Below the pieces are notes generated by a model, which was not told the origin of the DNA, did not search any database, and saw only the letters and a list, made by a program, of their open reading frames with translations. From contig JNEU01001166.1 in the NCBI GenBank assembly GCA_000697475.1, forward strand, positions 1-64,000: 64,000 nt of DNA. Direction: 5' to 3'. This DNA is from Lichtheimia corymbifera B2541 (taxonomy: Eukaryota; Mucoromycota; Mucoromycetes; Mucorales; Lichtheimiaceae). Shown here one piece after another: positions 36,677 to 53,177 of this stretch. Numbering within the stretch: position 1 is the first letter of the stretch; each line of letters starts with the position of its first letter. The position numbers were made by a program, and so were the translations under genes.

Positions 36677-38264
36677 ATGATGACTCAAGGCAATAAGGAT
36701 ATGGATTGTTGCTTTTTATGTTTGGATGATTTGGAAGCATTATTCTTTAACGACAACCACGATGATGCCAAGCATGCTTTGAGTAAAGCCTATTACGAAC
36801 ATCCATCATGGTTTTGTGCCGACCAAACTACCGGAAAGCCATTTATCACGACTCGTGCAGTGGCTCATATCGCCAATCAATTATCAATGGATACGCTTGC
36901 TGATTTATGCACCATGACTGAATCTGATATCTGCCATGGAAACGCGGATCACCTCCTAAGACGGGTGGTAGACTTAAGACCCATCTCAATCACGGCTGTC
37001 GACCAAGAACTCGTTCCAACGCGTCTTCTTGATGGCGCTGCTCGGTTCCGAGCCCACGGCAATACAGCAGCAACAGCAGCTTGTTCACCTGTGATCCGAT
37101 TATCACCTCCTTCTGAACAACAACATCCAGATACACCTTCAAACACCAGCACTCGATTTGATCCATGTCGCGATGATGTAGCTGCTTCTTCTGGGTAAGT
37201 TTTTATATATATATATTTACTATGAAGGAGGTTACAAAAGGAGGGATTACAAAGGGGGAATATATATATTTATATATGGGTGTGTGTTCTATATATAAAG
37301 GAATGAAAGAGGGGGAAAGTGATTTGAATGATCTTGTTCTCTTACACACGCATACTTTTACAGAAGCGGATATCGTCGATTGTCCTTCATGCCTCACAAG
37401 GATGCAAGCAAGGCCACCAGTCATGAACGTCAGCAACAGCATTTGCCTTTACCCAAGCCGTCTTCATTGCTCCTTAAGCGATCAGCTCATCACCACCATA
37501 ACAAGGCACCATCCAACCTGACCATCTTGACACCTGCTTATGGTGCAGGCGATCCATCGAGTATTCATTCGGCTCCTTTACATCCTCGTGGTCATAAGCA
37601 GAATCCTGTGAATCCATTGCAATCAGCCAAGCAACAGCGATTGAACAAGGTGGTCAAACGAGCACCTCCAGCAACGGCAGCACCATGGTCCAAGCACAAG
37701 TCCACTTCCAATAGTACGTTGGCATCATCAACAGCACGACCACAAACAGAATTCCCTAGTCCACCTATTGTGCCTTCACAACAACGGTATCCACCACCAC
37801 CTACCACCTCTGGATTGAAAACAGCCACCTTGGTTCCCAAGACACCTGCTGCTGTTGCTGCTGTGGCAGCAGCTGCTGCTACTTCATCCCAACCACTTTC
37901 TCGTAAACAACAATTCCTGCAGCCTTTTGAAATGTTGTACGACAATATCGAACAGACCAAATCCTTGAAAGCCACATTGGATGATCAAATCAGACATTCT
38001 TCGACATTGATCCATACTTTGCAATCATCCAGCACCATGGTCGAGAATTTGACACGTAAATACGTCCGTGAATCAGTGCATCAACAATTACAAGATTATG
38101 TGAACCGCATCGAACGATTGGAACAACGCATGACAACAACAACAACGCGTCGTCGAAACTATTCTCCACCCACAACACCACCCTCTGGCGATCTCAAACA
38201 TTTGCTCTCTGATCTGGTCAATCGATTGGATCGTCTTGAATCCAAGATGGATACTCGGCAATGA
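36677..38264 (+). CDS. Pro/Ser/Ala-rich coiled-coil protein, unknown function
   Basis: Two exons, 36677-37194 and 37364-38264, give 472 residues if the MMTQGNKD start is used. The same frame is open upstream to an ATG at 36533 (MKIRTLALGEYG), so the start is uncertain. The N-terminal about 110 residues form a compact region with CCFLCLDDLEALFF and HPSWFCADQTTG and several cysteines, not matched to a known zinc-binding pattern. The middle is low complexity (His, Pro, Ala and Gln runs) with a short NLTILTPAYG...SAPLHP block. The C-terminus is a coiled coil (EQTKSLKATLDDQIRHSSTL and DLVNRLDRLESKM). A regulatory or scaffold protein is likely from composition only. Confidence 0.7.
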
Positions 38265-38668
38265 ACTTTTTCCTTTATTTTGTACCATTTGATACCCGTA
38301 TACACCTTAATACTAGTCTGGCAACCCCTTGTAGACCTTCCTTTTCTCCTTACATATCCTGTTGATTCGCTTTACAACAACATCATCATCATCAACACGC
38401 ATATATTATATATTCCCCCCCAAAACCCAATTTAATGCAAACAATGATGTTACAATTCTTGTATACATGACAACAACAACAACAATCACATTGTGCGTGT
38501 GTGTGTATATGTGTGTGACCCAAATGAGCCGCACTGTCGGTTTCATGTATGTCGGAAACCTTGAAAAATATCATGTTGTGGAGTGTAATTGGATGGATGC
38601 GTGCGTCTTTATTATTGTAGTAAATGTCAACATGAAGATCCTTAGAACCAACCCGAGTCTTCTTCCTC

Positions 38669-39924
38669 CTACATACATATTGCCAATGATGAGTCCCCAT
38701 TATCCGTCCCACATGATTTATATACACCTACCACTGTGGTGTTGCCATATTCATCAGTTTGGGTGACAGTAACATCGTCACCAAACCAGCCCTCTTCACG
38801 TTCAACCACGGTAGTTTCACCATCGGGGTCTACAAAAAGTTTAAATATAAATCAATACACACACACACATGCATAAATCCTATGAAACAACATACTTTGT
38901 GTGATAATGGTTTGCTTGTCATCACCAAACCAACCACCATCTTCATTGATGATCGTGGTAGTGGTGCCCTGTTCTTCGGGAGGAGGAGGGTATTCACTTG
39001 GTGGTGGTGGTGGAGCACCATAGTCCTCACCGGCAGGTGGATAAGACTCAGCAGGTGGAGGTGGGGGTGGGGGTTGTTGATAATACTCTTGTTGTTGTTC
39101 TATCATATGTACGTACCGCGCGTCAAGCCCTTACCCAATACATATGCTCTTTTTTTTATAACTTACGTTCACGTTCCAGCTCATCCTGTTGTCGTTGCAA
39201 CTCTTGGTTTTCACGCTCAAGATCATCAAGACGTTCACTTTGTTCATGTTCATGCTCAACAAATTCGGCAATACCATAACCGGCTAAACCAGCAACTGCA
39301 GCACCTGCAGCTACCTTCATGCCAGTGGACATGCCACCTTGTTTCTTTTGTTGAGGCTGACCACCACCAGGATACGAACCTTGTGGAGGAGGGGGTGGAT
39401 AACCGCCTTGTTGAGGATAGCCACCAGGTTGTTGTGGAGGATAGCCTTGTTGAGGTGGATAACCTTGTTGAGGTGGGTAGCCTTGTTGCTGAGGAGGAGG
39501 AGGATAACCTCGTTGCTGAGGAGGATAACCTGGTTGTTGTGGAGGATAACCCTGTTGTGGTGGGTAACCCTGTTGTGGTGGATAACCCTGTTGCTGTGGT
39601 GGGTAGCCTTGTTGAGGTGGATAACCTTGTTGTTGAGGAGGTTGGCCATAAGCAGGAGGAGGAGGTGGTTGCTGATTATACTTGGTACGAGGATCTTCCC
39701 AAGAAGTGGTACGGTTGTTGTGGTCAATGTAGTACCTGAAACACATTTATATTATTAGCTATTCCATATTACCCTCCAATGGTTTAATCCATACTTACCA
39801 TCGCCCGTCAGGAGCTTGACGAGCTTCCCATCCTGTCATTCCAAAATTCCATATCGTTGGTATTGTGTACAAGATTTTCGTTCCTTTACTCTTTTGTCAA
39901 ACCTGGTGGCATTGGTGCGGACAT
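38669..39924 (-). CDS. WW-domain protein with GYPPQQ repeats and GWFGDD motifs
   Basis: Five exons (39903-39924, 39799-39832, 39167-39735, 38896-39099, 38669-38829) give 329 residues. Residues about 8-40 are a WW domain ([20 protein letters not shown], both Trp present, then TTSWEDPRT), which binds proline-rich peptides. About 100 residues of GYPPQQ-type repeats follow, then a glycine/alanine-rich hydrophobic stretch ([20 protein letters not shown]), a charged coiled coil ([14 protein letters not shown]), and two copies of a W-F-G-D-D motif near the end ([26 protein letters not shown]). The first exon encodes only MSAPMPPG. The Gly/Ala stretch may insert in or lie on a membrane. Function unknown; the proline-rich repeat may bind WW or SH3 partners. 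Confidence 0.85.
39370..39660 (-). repeat. Coding tandem repeat, Gly-Tyr-Pro-Pro-Gln-Gln units
   Basis: About fifteen imperfect 18-24-nt units encode [20 protein letters not shown] and similar. They lie inside the WW-domain gene. Slippage here could change repeat number between strains. Confidence 0.9.
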
Positions 39925-41173
39925 GGTGGTGTTGTATGTGTGATAGATAAAGAAAAGAAAGAGGAGGAGGAAACAGAAACGGAGCGGAAAGAAAAGGCGT
40001 GTCGTTTGACCTTGGCATATCACTTTTAAACATGCAAGGAAGGTTATTCCTTTTTAATTGGGTGCTGCGATTTTGACTTTCTCTCTCTCCCGTTGATCGT
40101 CCCACTGTGGCGTCTCTTCAACTCTAAAATTAGAGAGAGACGTACCTGTATGTACGTGTTATTATTGTTATATGCCACATAATAAAACCCACCAACCCCT
40201 TTTCTCTTTTTCTTCTCCTCTCATGGTAGTGAATATAAGCTTTATTCTCCATGCCTCTGCACATGAATACATAATGCATCTACATGATCAAGAAGCACAT
40301 TTGCATATATAACCTTGTGTCACATGGCCCTCCTCAAGCAACTCCATGTTGGCTGAACAAAGAAAGAGGGATTGAGTATCGTGGCGTGGGTTCAGCTGAT
40401 TGGACAACGTGAATCCAACATCCAGAACGTTTACGTACACCCGTTTTGCCGCGCTCTGGTACTTTTGTTATAACACGCTTACTGTTACCCAGTCACTTAC
40501 AGGGGGAAAGGGTTTATTACAGTTTTATTATTCCAGTAATTTGTGCAAGCTGACAATCACGAGCAATTGAGTTGGAAAGAATAACGGCCCCGAAATTCTT
40601 GGCATTACATATCACTCACTGCTCCCATCATCATTGTGGCTGACTGTGGTAATGATTTAGAGAACCTGAGATGATGGGCCCTTCACAGTTAATGCTGTCG
40701 GTGTGCAATGGCTCACATTTATGCGCATCATTTCACTCGCTTAGTTTCGCATTTTTTCTAAACACACGTTTGTAGCACCACCACAAATGATGAAAAACTG
40801 GCTACACGAGCTACACCTTTTGCACACCATGGCAACGTGTTCTTGCGTCCTTCTAGCCCCGATATAGATACAATTGCTAAGGGATATCATCATCTTCATA
40901 TCCTCCCATGGCAACCATGCCATGACAACGACAGGTTCTTTATATATGCTGGTGACACAAGCCCGCATTTATTTTCCATATCAGGGAAATTGACCCTGTT
41001 GTTGGCTAAGGTTCCGAGTCTTCGGTATTGGTGGTGCTCTATTAAATAAGATCGACCTATGCACAAACCCATATGTAGAGAGGGACTTATTCGAGTTGCC
41101 TCGAGAGAAATAATTGTGTTCTATAGATACTGGTATTACGCTTTTATTGCTTTTGATGGAAATAAACTATGTT
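39925..41173. other. Intergenic region, no gene seen
   Basis: Upstream flank of the WW-domain gene and downstream flank of the myosin gene. It begins with a purine-rich stretch that would be the WW-gene leader. The rest is AT-rich, without supported exons, tRNA-like folds or repeats. Confidence 0.5.
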
Positions 41174-44100
41174 TTAATTGGAAAGAGTAGTGACAAGTTG
41201 CTTGAGCCGTGCAAGTTGGAGCTGATATAAAAAAATACAATGAGCAAATTATGGCATCTTTGTCAAACGCGTAGCTAATACTTACATCATCAGGGATATA
41301 GGCATCTGCAGTGGCATCAGGGTTAGGAGCTGGGATTTCATACAAGGCATCGTCCAAAGGCACGGATTCCAATAAAACGTCCTTCTTTTCACCTGTGCGT
41401 GAAAGGGCTGTCCTCAATACATCTTGACCAATAGGTTCCTATTTCATATAGAGCGTGTGTGAGAGTCTTTTTTTTTTTTTTTACCATCGTCACCACTTTT
41501 TATGGATGTACCTCGTAATCAGCAGCCATGTAGCTCTGCAAGAGCTTGTGTACTTGAGCAGGCGTTAAGATCCAGCAGACACCATTGATCCTTTTAAGGT
41601 CTTCCACGGTGGATTTCTTCAACTGCAGCAATTTGGTTGCCTGTGTCAGGTGTTCGAGTTGCAAAGTAACGTCACCCATATCATGTTCACGGCACCAGTC
41701 TTCCAGTGTTTTGATATTGAGTTGGATTTGCATAGCTATAAACACCACATAAGTACAAGACGAACATGACAAGCGCGCGGGAAGATATATACTTGCCTCG
41801 TTTCCAAGAGTTAAAGTTACGACGCATGACAATGTCATTAAAGGCAGTGACTTCAATGTACTTTACAAGCTCGTTCATGGCTTGTTCTGCTACCAAGGGT
41901 TCCACAGCATAGGCTTGCATCATGGAATGGGCCTTGTTGAGCACGGACAGGAGATCATCCATGGTGACAGGAGCAGGCTGGCCAGCAATGCTGCTGCTAT
42001 TGGTGACAAAACCAGGCAATGTTTGGCTCTCAATCAAGGATGGGATCACAAGGCGATGTAACTGTTTCTTGAGCTCACCCACCCAGTGGTTGTATACGCA
42101 ATCCTGTACACACTGCAACTCGTATTTTGTGGTGGCAATGATTTTTTCCAGGTCGTGCCATCGGGGTTGAGAATCAGCTTGAATCGATTGTTGCAAATCA
42201 CCTTCAGCAGCCATGATGATGGACATGAGCTCATGCGTGTTGATAAGCCAGTAAACACAAGGCACATTTGCTTCTTCACCGGCAAAACTCTAAAATACAA
42301 CGTATGATTAGTATATGTATAGATAACAGCTTTATCAATGAGTGATTTACCTGGCAGTGTCTTTCAATGGTTTCCATGATAGCGTACAACCATCGTTCTG
42401 ATTCGGCAAGGTAGCCACATTTCCACATTCGAAGAATAGAAAATCCTAGGACACGAGCTGGAAGTGTCTTATCTTTGAGAGACAAGGGTTGCTCCACAGT
42501 GGATTCTGGAATCTTGAAGGTGCGGATAAGTCCATCAAGGATATCCTCTTGCAACAAAGCTTCATCTTGAAGCAGGGTATACAGTGGGTCATTTGGATCG
42601 GCGTTGGGAGTCTTTGCTACTTGACTAGCATCAGGAGTAGCACTGAGACGACGTGCGCTATGACGACGACGGTTACGTGAAGTATTGTTGGTAGTTGCTT
42701 TGGTGACGGTTTGTTGTTGTTGTTGTTGCTGGTGTTTACGGGGTGAACCAAGGGTTTGTGATAATTGGGTTTTGAGTGCTGCAATTTGCTTCTTGAGTTC
42801 AGCCATGCCAGTATCATCCAAGGGCTTTTGTGCGGTATCCGTAGAAACTTGTTTCAATTGAGCAATTTCCTCCTTTTGACGGGACAGCTCCTCCGTCAAT
42901 CGAGCAATCTCCTTGTCCTGCAACTTGATCTTGTGCAAGGATGCCATATATTCGTTCTTGAGAGCATCACGTTGCTGGTGCAAGGAACTCCATTGATCGC
43001 TATCAGCGCCTGGCTTATCAATCACCTTGGATAGATTCTTGGCTCTTCCATCCAAATCATCATATTTTGAAATCCATGAACGCACATGAGTTTCAAGCTC
43101 CGTTGCCTTGGTTCTTAAACGTGCCTTGTCCTCCTTTTGTTGTGCCAAGTTTTGTGTAAGCTCGTTGACCTTGGTTTCAAGCTTATAGGACACTTCCTTG
43201 AAATGGCTGACGGAACGTGCTTCAGCTCGCATCACCACAAGCTGCTTACGAGCATTGCGACGGCGGATGCATGTTTGGATACGAACAATATGGTTGCGTT
43301 GGGTTTGGTATTGTCGACGCGCAAACCAACCACGAACAATCTTTTGGATCTGAGTGGCTGCATTGTGTTGACGGATTTGGCCAAAGTGCTTTCGACCCAC
43401 AAGGGCACGTGCTGCTGCTTGGATCTGGATAATAATAGCGCGTTGTCTCAAGTACCACTTGCGAGCAGCATAACAACGCCAATAGGTCTGGATAATCGTA
43501 GCGGCGCGTTCCTGACGTAACCGTTCCATTTCACGTTTGGCGGCCTTGGTACGAGCAATTTGCTGAAGGCGAGTAATAAGCTCAATGGTTCGAAGATAAC
43601 GCTTTCTGGCAAGGAAACGTCGGATGTTCTTTTGCAAATAGGTTGCCACTTCTCCCAAGCGATCCGTACGCAACTTTTCCATATACGCAAGCTAATCAAA
43701 CTCACATGTTAATCACGCATTCCAACCGTGGATAAAAGAACTATTACCTGGCCAGCACGGAAAAAGATCTTGGTGAGACCCACTTGATATTTGTCAGGAT
43801 CATTAATGTGCGTGTCAACGATAGCCGAGCACAACTTGCGAGTGTCACGGTCCTTTTTAGGATACCAATACTGTGCGTCAACAAGTGCATAGTAACTACA
43901 AACAACATGTTACAAAAAAAGTACACACAACCACACTCTCTCTCTTTTTAGCATACCGATCTGCGAATTCTTCAAATGTCCATCGGGTTGGATAACCTGC
44001 ACAACTGATTCTGATAGTCTCCAATACACCACAGGCACGAAGCTGAGAAAGTACCATACTGGGCTCAAACATCCAGGCTTCTTTGGCTTCATTAGGCTTG

Positions 44101-46755
44101 ATACAGCGAATATAATGTACATTGGTTTGGGCAATGGTATCCATAAGATTGATCAATGAGAGCTAAATACCATGTATGAGTTAGTACACAAAGATGCATC
44201 CTTCCTCTCAATCCATTCCAATTTACCTTGAACATCGAACCCAAGGTTGGTTTCTTGGCAGTGCTGGAGGCTTTACGGCTGTTGTCGGTCTATGGACGAA
44301 TCATAGCATGAGCGATACCACTGCATACGAGTCGAGATATATATATAACAAACTTACCAAGCTGTTGCTTGGGCTGGGGCTTCCATTAGGACTGGTATTG
44401 GCTTGTTGAATCATGGTCGCCAAGAACTCAAATTCAGAGTTTTGTAAAAGAGTAAGATGTTCCTCAGGCACAGTGTCCTTGTTCTTGTCCATAAAGCCTT
44501 CTGCTTCATATTGCACGTCATGGGCGTAGTGAACGACGGTGAATGCATTGTTGGAGAAACGAGGTTTCTTAAAGTAACTCTGATAGGTGGGAGTGCCAAA
44601 GGTAGAATAAAGCTTGTTACAGAAGCCTTGATCGGAGCCAGATGGAAGGCGAGATTCCTGATTTGGGATGTTGTCAGTGATAAGCAGCATCATGAAATCC
44701 ATCATCATACCTCATCCAATAAGGAAAGGATACCCATTTTGGCTTCAATCATCTCAATACACTTTTGGTTGTCGCTGAATTCGATAAACTTCCAATCAAT
44801 GTTCTCCCGCACATATTCCTATTGTTATCAATATCCATCGTGAGTTGACGTCATTGTAACAGTCTCTTGCCATCCTACCTCTTGCTCAAGCTTGAAGACG
44901 TGTTGATTAAACTAATATTGACAGTGCATTAGCCATGTGTTTATGTTGTATCAATTTCCATTAGTTACCTGTTGTTGCAATTTCTCGTTTGCATAGTTGA
45001 TACAGAATTGCTCGAATGAGTTCTTTTTAAAGTGTTCAAAGCCATAAATATCCAAGACACCGATAAAAGTAGCAACGCGATCAGGGTCTTCACGACATGC
45101 CAAACTTTCATTCACAATGCTGACAAGCCAGTCGAACAAGTTGCTGTAAATATACTTGGCCATGGAGTCTCTGACAACTTGTGCTTGTTGTGGGCTCAAA
45201 TTGGTCATAATCTTTTCAGATCGGGTGCTGATTTGCTTGCGTACAATCCATTTGCGGAATTCATTGGTGTTGATGCCAAGCAGTTGAGTAGCTAGTTTCA
45301 TAGCAGCGTCACTATCCGAGACCATGGCATCACCACGGCCACCAATTTCAATATTGCCGAGATGCAACAATGCAGCCAAAAGGCGGAAAATTTGCTGATG
45401 TGTATCATCACTGATACCAATCATGGATAGCGACTTGCGAGTGATGTTGAATTCTTCCGTGTCGTCCACACCATTGATTTCGCCTGTCCCACTTTGATTG
45501 AGATAATGGAAAGTGGACCATTCGGCCAATCCAAGCTTTTCTCGTTCCTCTGCTGATGCACCGGAACACAGTTGATAAAAGATGTGATAGTTGCGTTCAG
45601 TTTCAGGCTGGAAAATCAAGCGTGATCGTTCCAAGAGATAAGTGCGAATTTTGGCGCCGACAATGTTGCACTGCTTGTCAAATTGAATCTACACACACAC
45701 ACATATATATTTTTAGTGGGACAGACGTAACCTTAATGCTCATATAAAAACCTACCTCAATGTATTTACCAAAGCGGGAACTGTTGTCATTTCTTGTCGT
45801 CTTTGCGTTGCCAAAGGCCTCCATGATAGGATTGGTGGCTAGTAGTCGAAACCCCCTTTGTTAACCTCACTCCTTTCATGATCCATCTTGCTCAACCCCC
45901 CTTGTTACTTACCAAGGATTTGCTCCTCTACCTCCGTCATGGCTCCTTCAGAACCCTTTGCCTTCTTGCCGACCGTCTCCTTATCATCAGCAGTTGCGAA
46001 ATAACGCATAATGTACTTTGCACTGACAGTCTTTCCTGCACCACTATGAAGATCCCATATTAGAGGACTCCCCCCTTGATCAACCACCATCACCCCATTT
46101 TGTACCTTTCTCCTGATACAATGATAGTTTGATTGGATTGTTCACGGATCATGCAACGATACGCATCCTCAGCAATAGCAAACAAATGGGGTTCCAATTC
46201 GCCTCGTCGTCTTCCAGAATACTTTTGAATGACTTCAGGTTCATACAAGGATACACGAGCAAAAGGATTGGTTGCAATCAAGACAATGCCCGAATAGGTG
46301 TAGATTTGACGCTGTCCATAACGTGTGCGAATAGTATGCAGTACTACATGTTCCCGGTTAATACATAAAGAAGAGAACACCCTTGGCAACCGTACCTGAT
46401 GGCTCATTGAGATGACTGAGATTGGTCAAGTCGTCTTCACTCTCCATCTTTGGAGGGTTTCTTAGTGGTGGCAGGTTGGCAGCATTGTTTTTCTCCAGGG
46501 CAGCCAGTGTCGATTCGAATACATGTTCCTGTTGACAAGTCAATAAGATACTGCCCACGTGTATGTTCCATTCTTGGTGATAACTCGTACCTTGGTTTCA
46601 TCCGTGTCATTGATAAAAGTGATCTTGACGTGAGTGTCGGTTGTCTCGATCGTGTTGACGGAGGCTGAGACCCAACCTTCTTGTTCATCAGTAAACCAGG
46701 CTTTGGTGCCTTTGGAATAGATCGCGAGTGCCTGGTCAACAGTAGCAGACGGCAT
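41174..46755 (-). CDS. Class V myosin heavy chain (Myo2/Myo52 type)
   Basis: Actin motor that carries vesicles and organelles to growth sites. Seventeen exons (46592-46755, 46396-46528, 46106-46343, 45913-46043, 45756-45838, 44969-45688, 44879-44911, 44711-44818, 44358-44657, 44227-44289, 43957-44162, 43748-43895, 42351-43691, 41797-42290, 41512-41735, 41286-41438, 41174-41221) give 1,528 residues. In order: SH3-like N-terminus; motor with P-loop GESGAGKT near residue 177 (split by an intron), switch regions, LDIYGFEHF and FINYANE-like relay, and HYIRCIKPN; six IQ motifs from about residue 776; coiled coil; and a C-terminal cargo-binding dilute domain ([12 protein letters not shown] onward). 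The intron at 41736-41796 has a GC donor. One exon is only 33 nt. A Ser-rich insert ([12 protein letters not shown]) sits in the actin-binding loop 2 region. Confidence 0.95.
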
Positions 46756-47316
46756 CTCGGGAAAAGGGATATAAAGTAGAGAGAAAGAAGTGGAAAGGTT
46801 TCAAAAAAGAGCGGTGATGCTCGTGCTCGGTAGGCATTAGGAGAAAGTGCCTCGCCTCCGTTGTTCAACTCAGATCCACTTTTGCAGTTAGAAGCCTTTT
46901 GGCAGTGACATGATCATCTACCACCACCACCACCACCCTATCATTGTGAATAAAATGACATGTATATAATACAACATCATGTACACTTGGAGATCGCACT
47001 TTAATATCAATGGAAGAGGACGCGATAATAAATGATGAGGGACCTGTTTCGCAATTGTCACCAAGTAGATTATATAAACTAGGAGCAGGCTGATCTCTCA
47101 ATCATTCAGCTTTTAGTTCTTTTATGCACTCTTCAGTTTAATCTTTATTCCTGCTTGTGGTATTACTCGCTGTAGGATCAACGATGTGTCTCCAATATAG
47201 GCTGAGCGGAGTCGGGATGACAACACAGCGGGCAGACATTTCGGCTGGGTTGGATCGCGTCCAAACGCGCAGCCAACTCGCGCGTCGGTTTACCTTTCCC
47301 AACACGCGACCCAGAA
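46756..47316. promoter_or_regulatory. Shared divergent promoter region of myosin V and SMC3
   Basis: The two start codons lie 561 nt apart on opposite strands. The SMC3-proximal part (about 47245-47312) has several CGCG cores (CGCGTCC, AACGCGCAG, CTCGCGCGTC, ACACGCGAC), resembling degenerate MCB sites though none is an exact ACGCGT. A CCACCACCACC run lies near 46920. No gene is seen inside. Confidence 0.4.
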
Positions 47317-52121
<4,805 letters not shown>

Positions 52122-52408
52122 TTTCCAAAAACAAAAAAAAGGGAGAGAGCGAGAGAAAAAAAAAGCAGGAGCAGGAGGAACGACCACCCCACCCATCACC
52201 ACATGAGCTTATCATCAAACAAACATTCCCTTTGTAGTACATCATTTATATACACACACACGCATTACAACCCATACGCGCGCACATATCAGTTCATGGG
52301 GCCTCTGCCCTCTTTTTTTATATTAATTTACAGTAGCGGGCAACCAAAAAGGAAAAACAAGATACAATTGCAACAAAAAGACTATATATACTGAATAGAG
52401 TGGGGTGT

Positions 52409-52834
52409 TTACAGAGCTGGTTGCTTAGCATTTGAAGGATGACGGTGACGATAAATAGGAAGGGCAAGAACCAATTGTTGAGAATGGTTGTTCATAGGTT
52501 GTGGTGGCGGTGGCGGAGGTGGTGGTGGTGGTGCTGATGATGGTGATGGAGGGTTTTTGGATGTATGATCTTGTTCGTATGGATGGTCATCGAATTCATC
52601 ATCGCATGATAATTCATCAAAGCAAGCATCTAGCCAACTTTCTTCCTGTGCTCGTTCACTGGAAAGACAAGTCATGAGTGTATTTCGAACAAGGACTTGT
52701 CGTCTTAGTTCTGTTGGATGAGAGAGTTTTCCAAGAGAAATTTGAGCAATATGGTCTGTACTGAAAACAGAAACATAACAATAAAAAGTAGTAGTAGTAG
52801 TATTATCCATGCTTGTTGTAGTAGTTTCCATCAT
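52409..52834 (-). CDS. Small low-complexity protein, hypothetical
   Basis: A 141-codon intronless ORF starting with a Thr-rich segment, then a compact central part (ISLGKLSHPTELRRQVLVRN and ESWLDACFDELSCDDEFDD), a run of about eleven prolines, and a His/Arg-rich end. I do not recognise a family. The acidic-aromatic centre followed by polyproline resembles short linear binding regions. Its reading frame is open over the entire gap between SMC3 and the septin-like gene, which favours a real gene, but chance cannot be excluded. Confidence 0.45.
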   Translation of the reverse strand: MMETTTTSMDNTTTTTFYCYVSVFSTDHIAQISLGKLSHPTELRRQVLVRNTLMTCLSSERAQEESWLDACFDELSCDDEFDDHPYEQDHTSKNPPSPSSAPPPPPPPPPPQPMNNHSQQLVLALPIYRHRHPSNAKQPAL

Positions 52835-53177
52835 GGTGATAAGGAAAAAGAGAGGGGGGATGAGGAGAAAAAGAGAAGAGCGGAAACAATTCTACAACAT
52901 TGGATGGTAGAATTCTGAATGTGTGTTCAAGAGAGAGAGTGAGTGAGTGCGTGTATGTGTGTTGGATAGATTAAAGAAGAAGAAGAAAAGATGGGAGAAC
53001 GAAAAGGAGAACGGGGCAAGTAAAGCGACGATTTGCAGGAAACCCTTTTCCGCATAAAGATAAGAACGCCACCGGTGGTACAAAATACGCACATCCCTCC
53101 CCCAATTCCACCACCCAACCTGCTGCTTGCTCATCCAAACGCCCTGTTGTATCACTTGCACACACTTGTCCCCTTAT
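52835..53177. other. Short purine-rich intergenic region
   Basis: Contains GA/GAA-rich tracts around 52850-52880 and 52925-53000 that read as a CT-rich leader for the minus-strand gene to the left. No other exon is seen. Confidence 0.45.

Noticed and set aside
38759..39739. Long plus-strand ORF of 326 codons
   Set aside because: It is the antisense of the low-complexity WW-protein gene; the Val/Glu/Asp repeats are translations of the GYPPQQ repeat in another frame.
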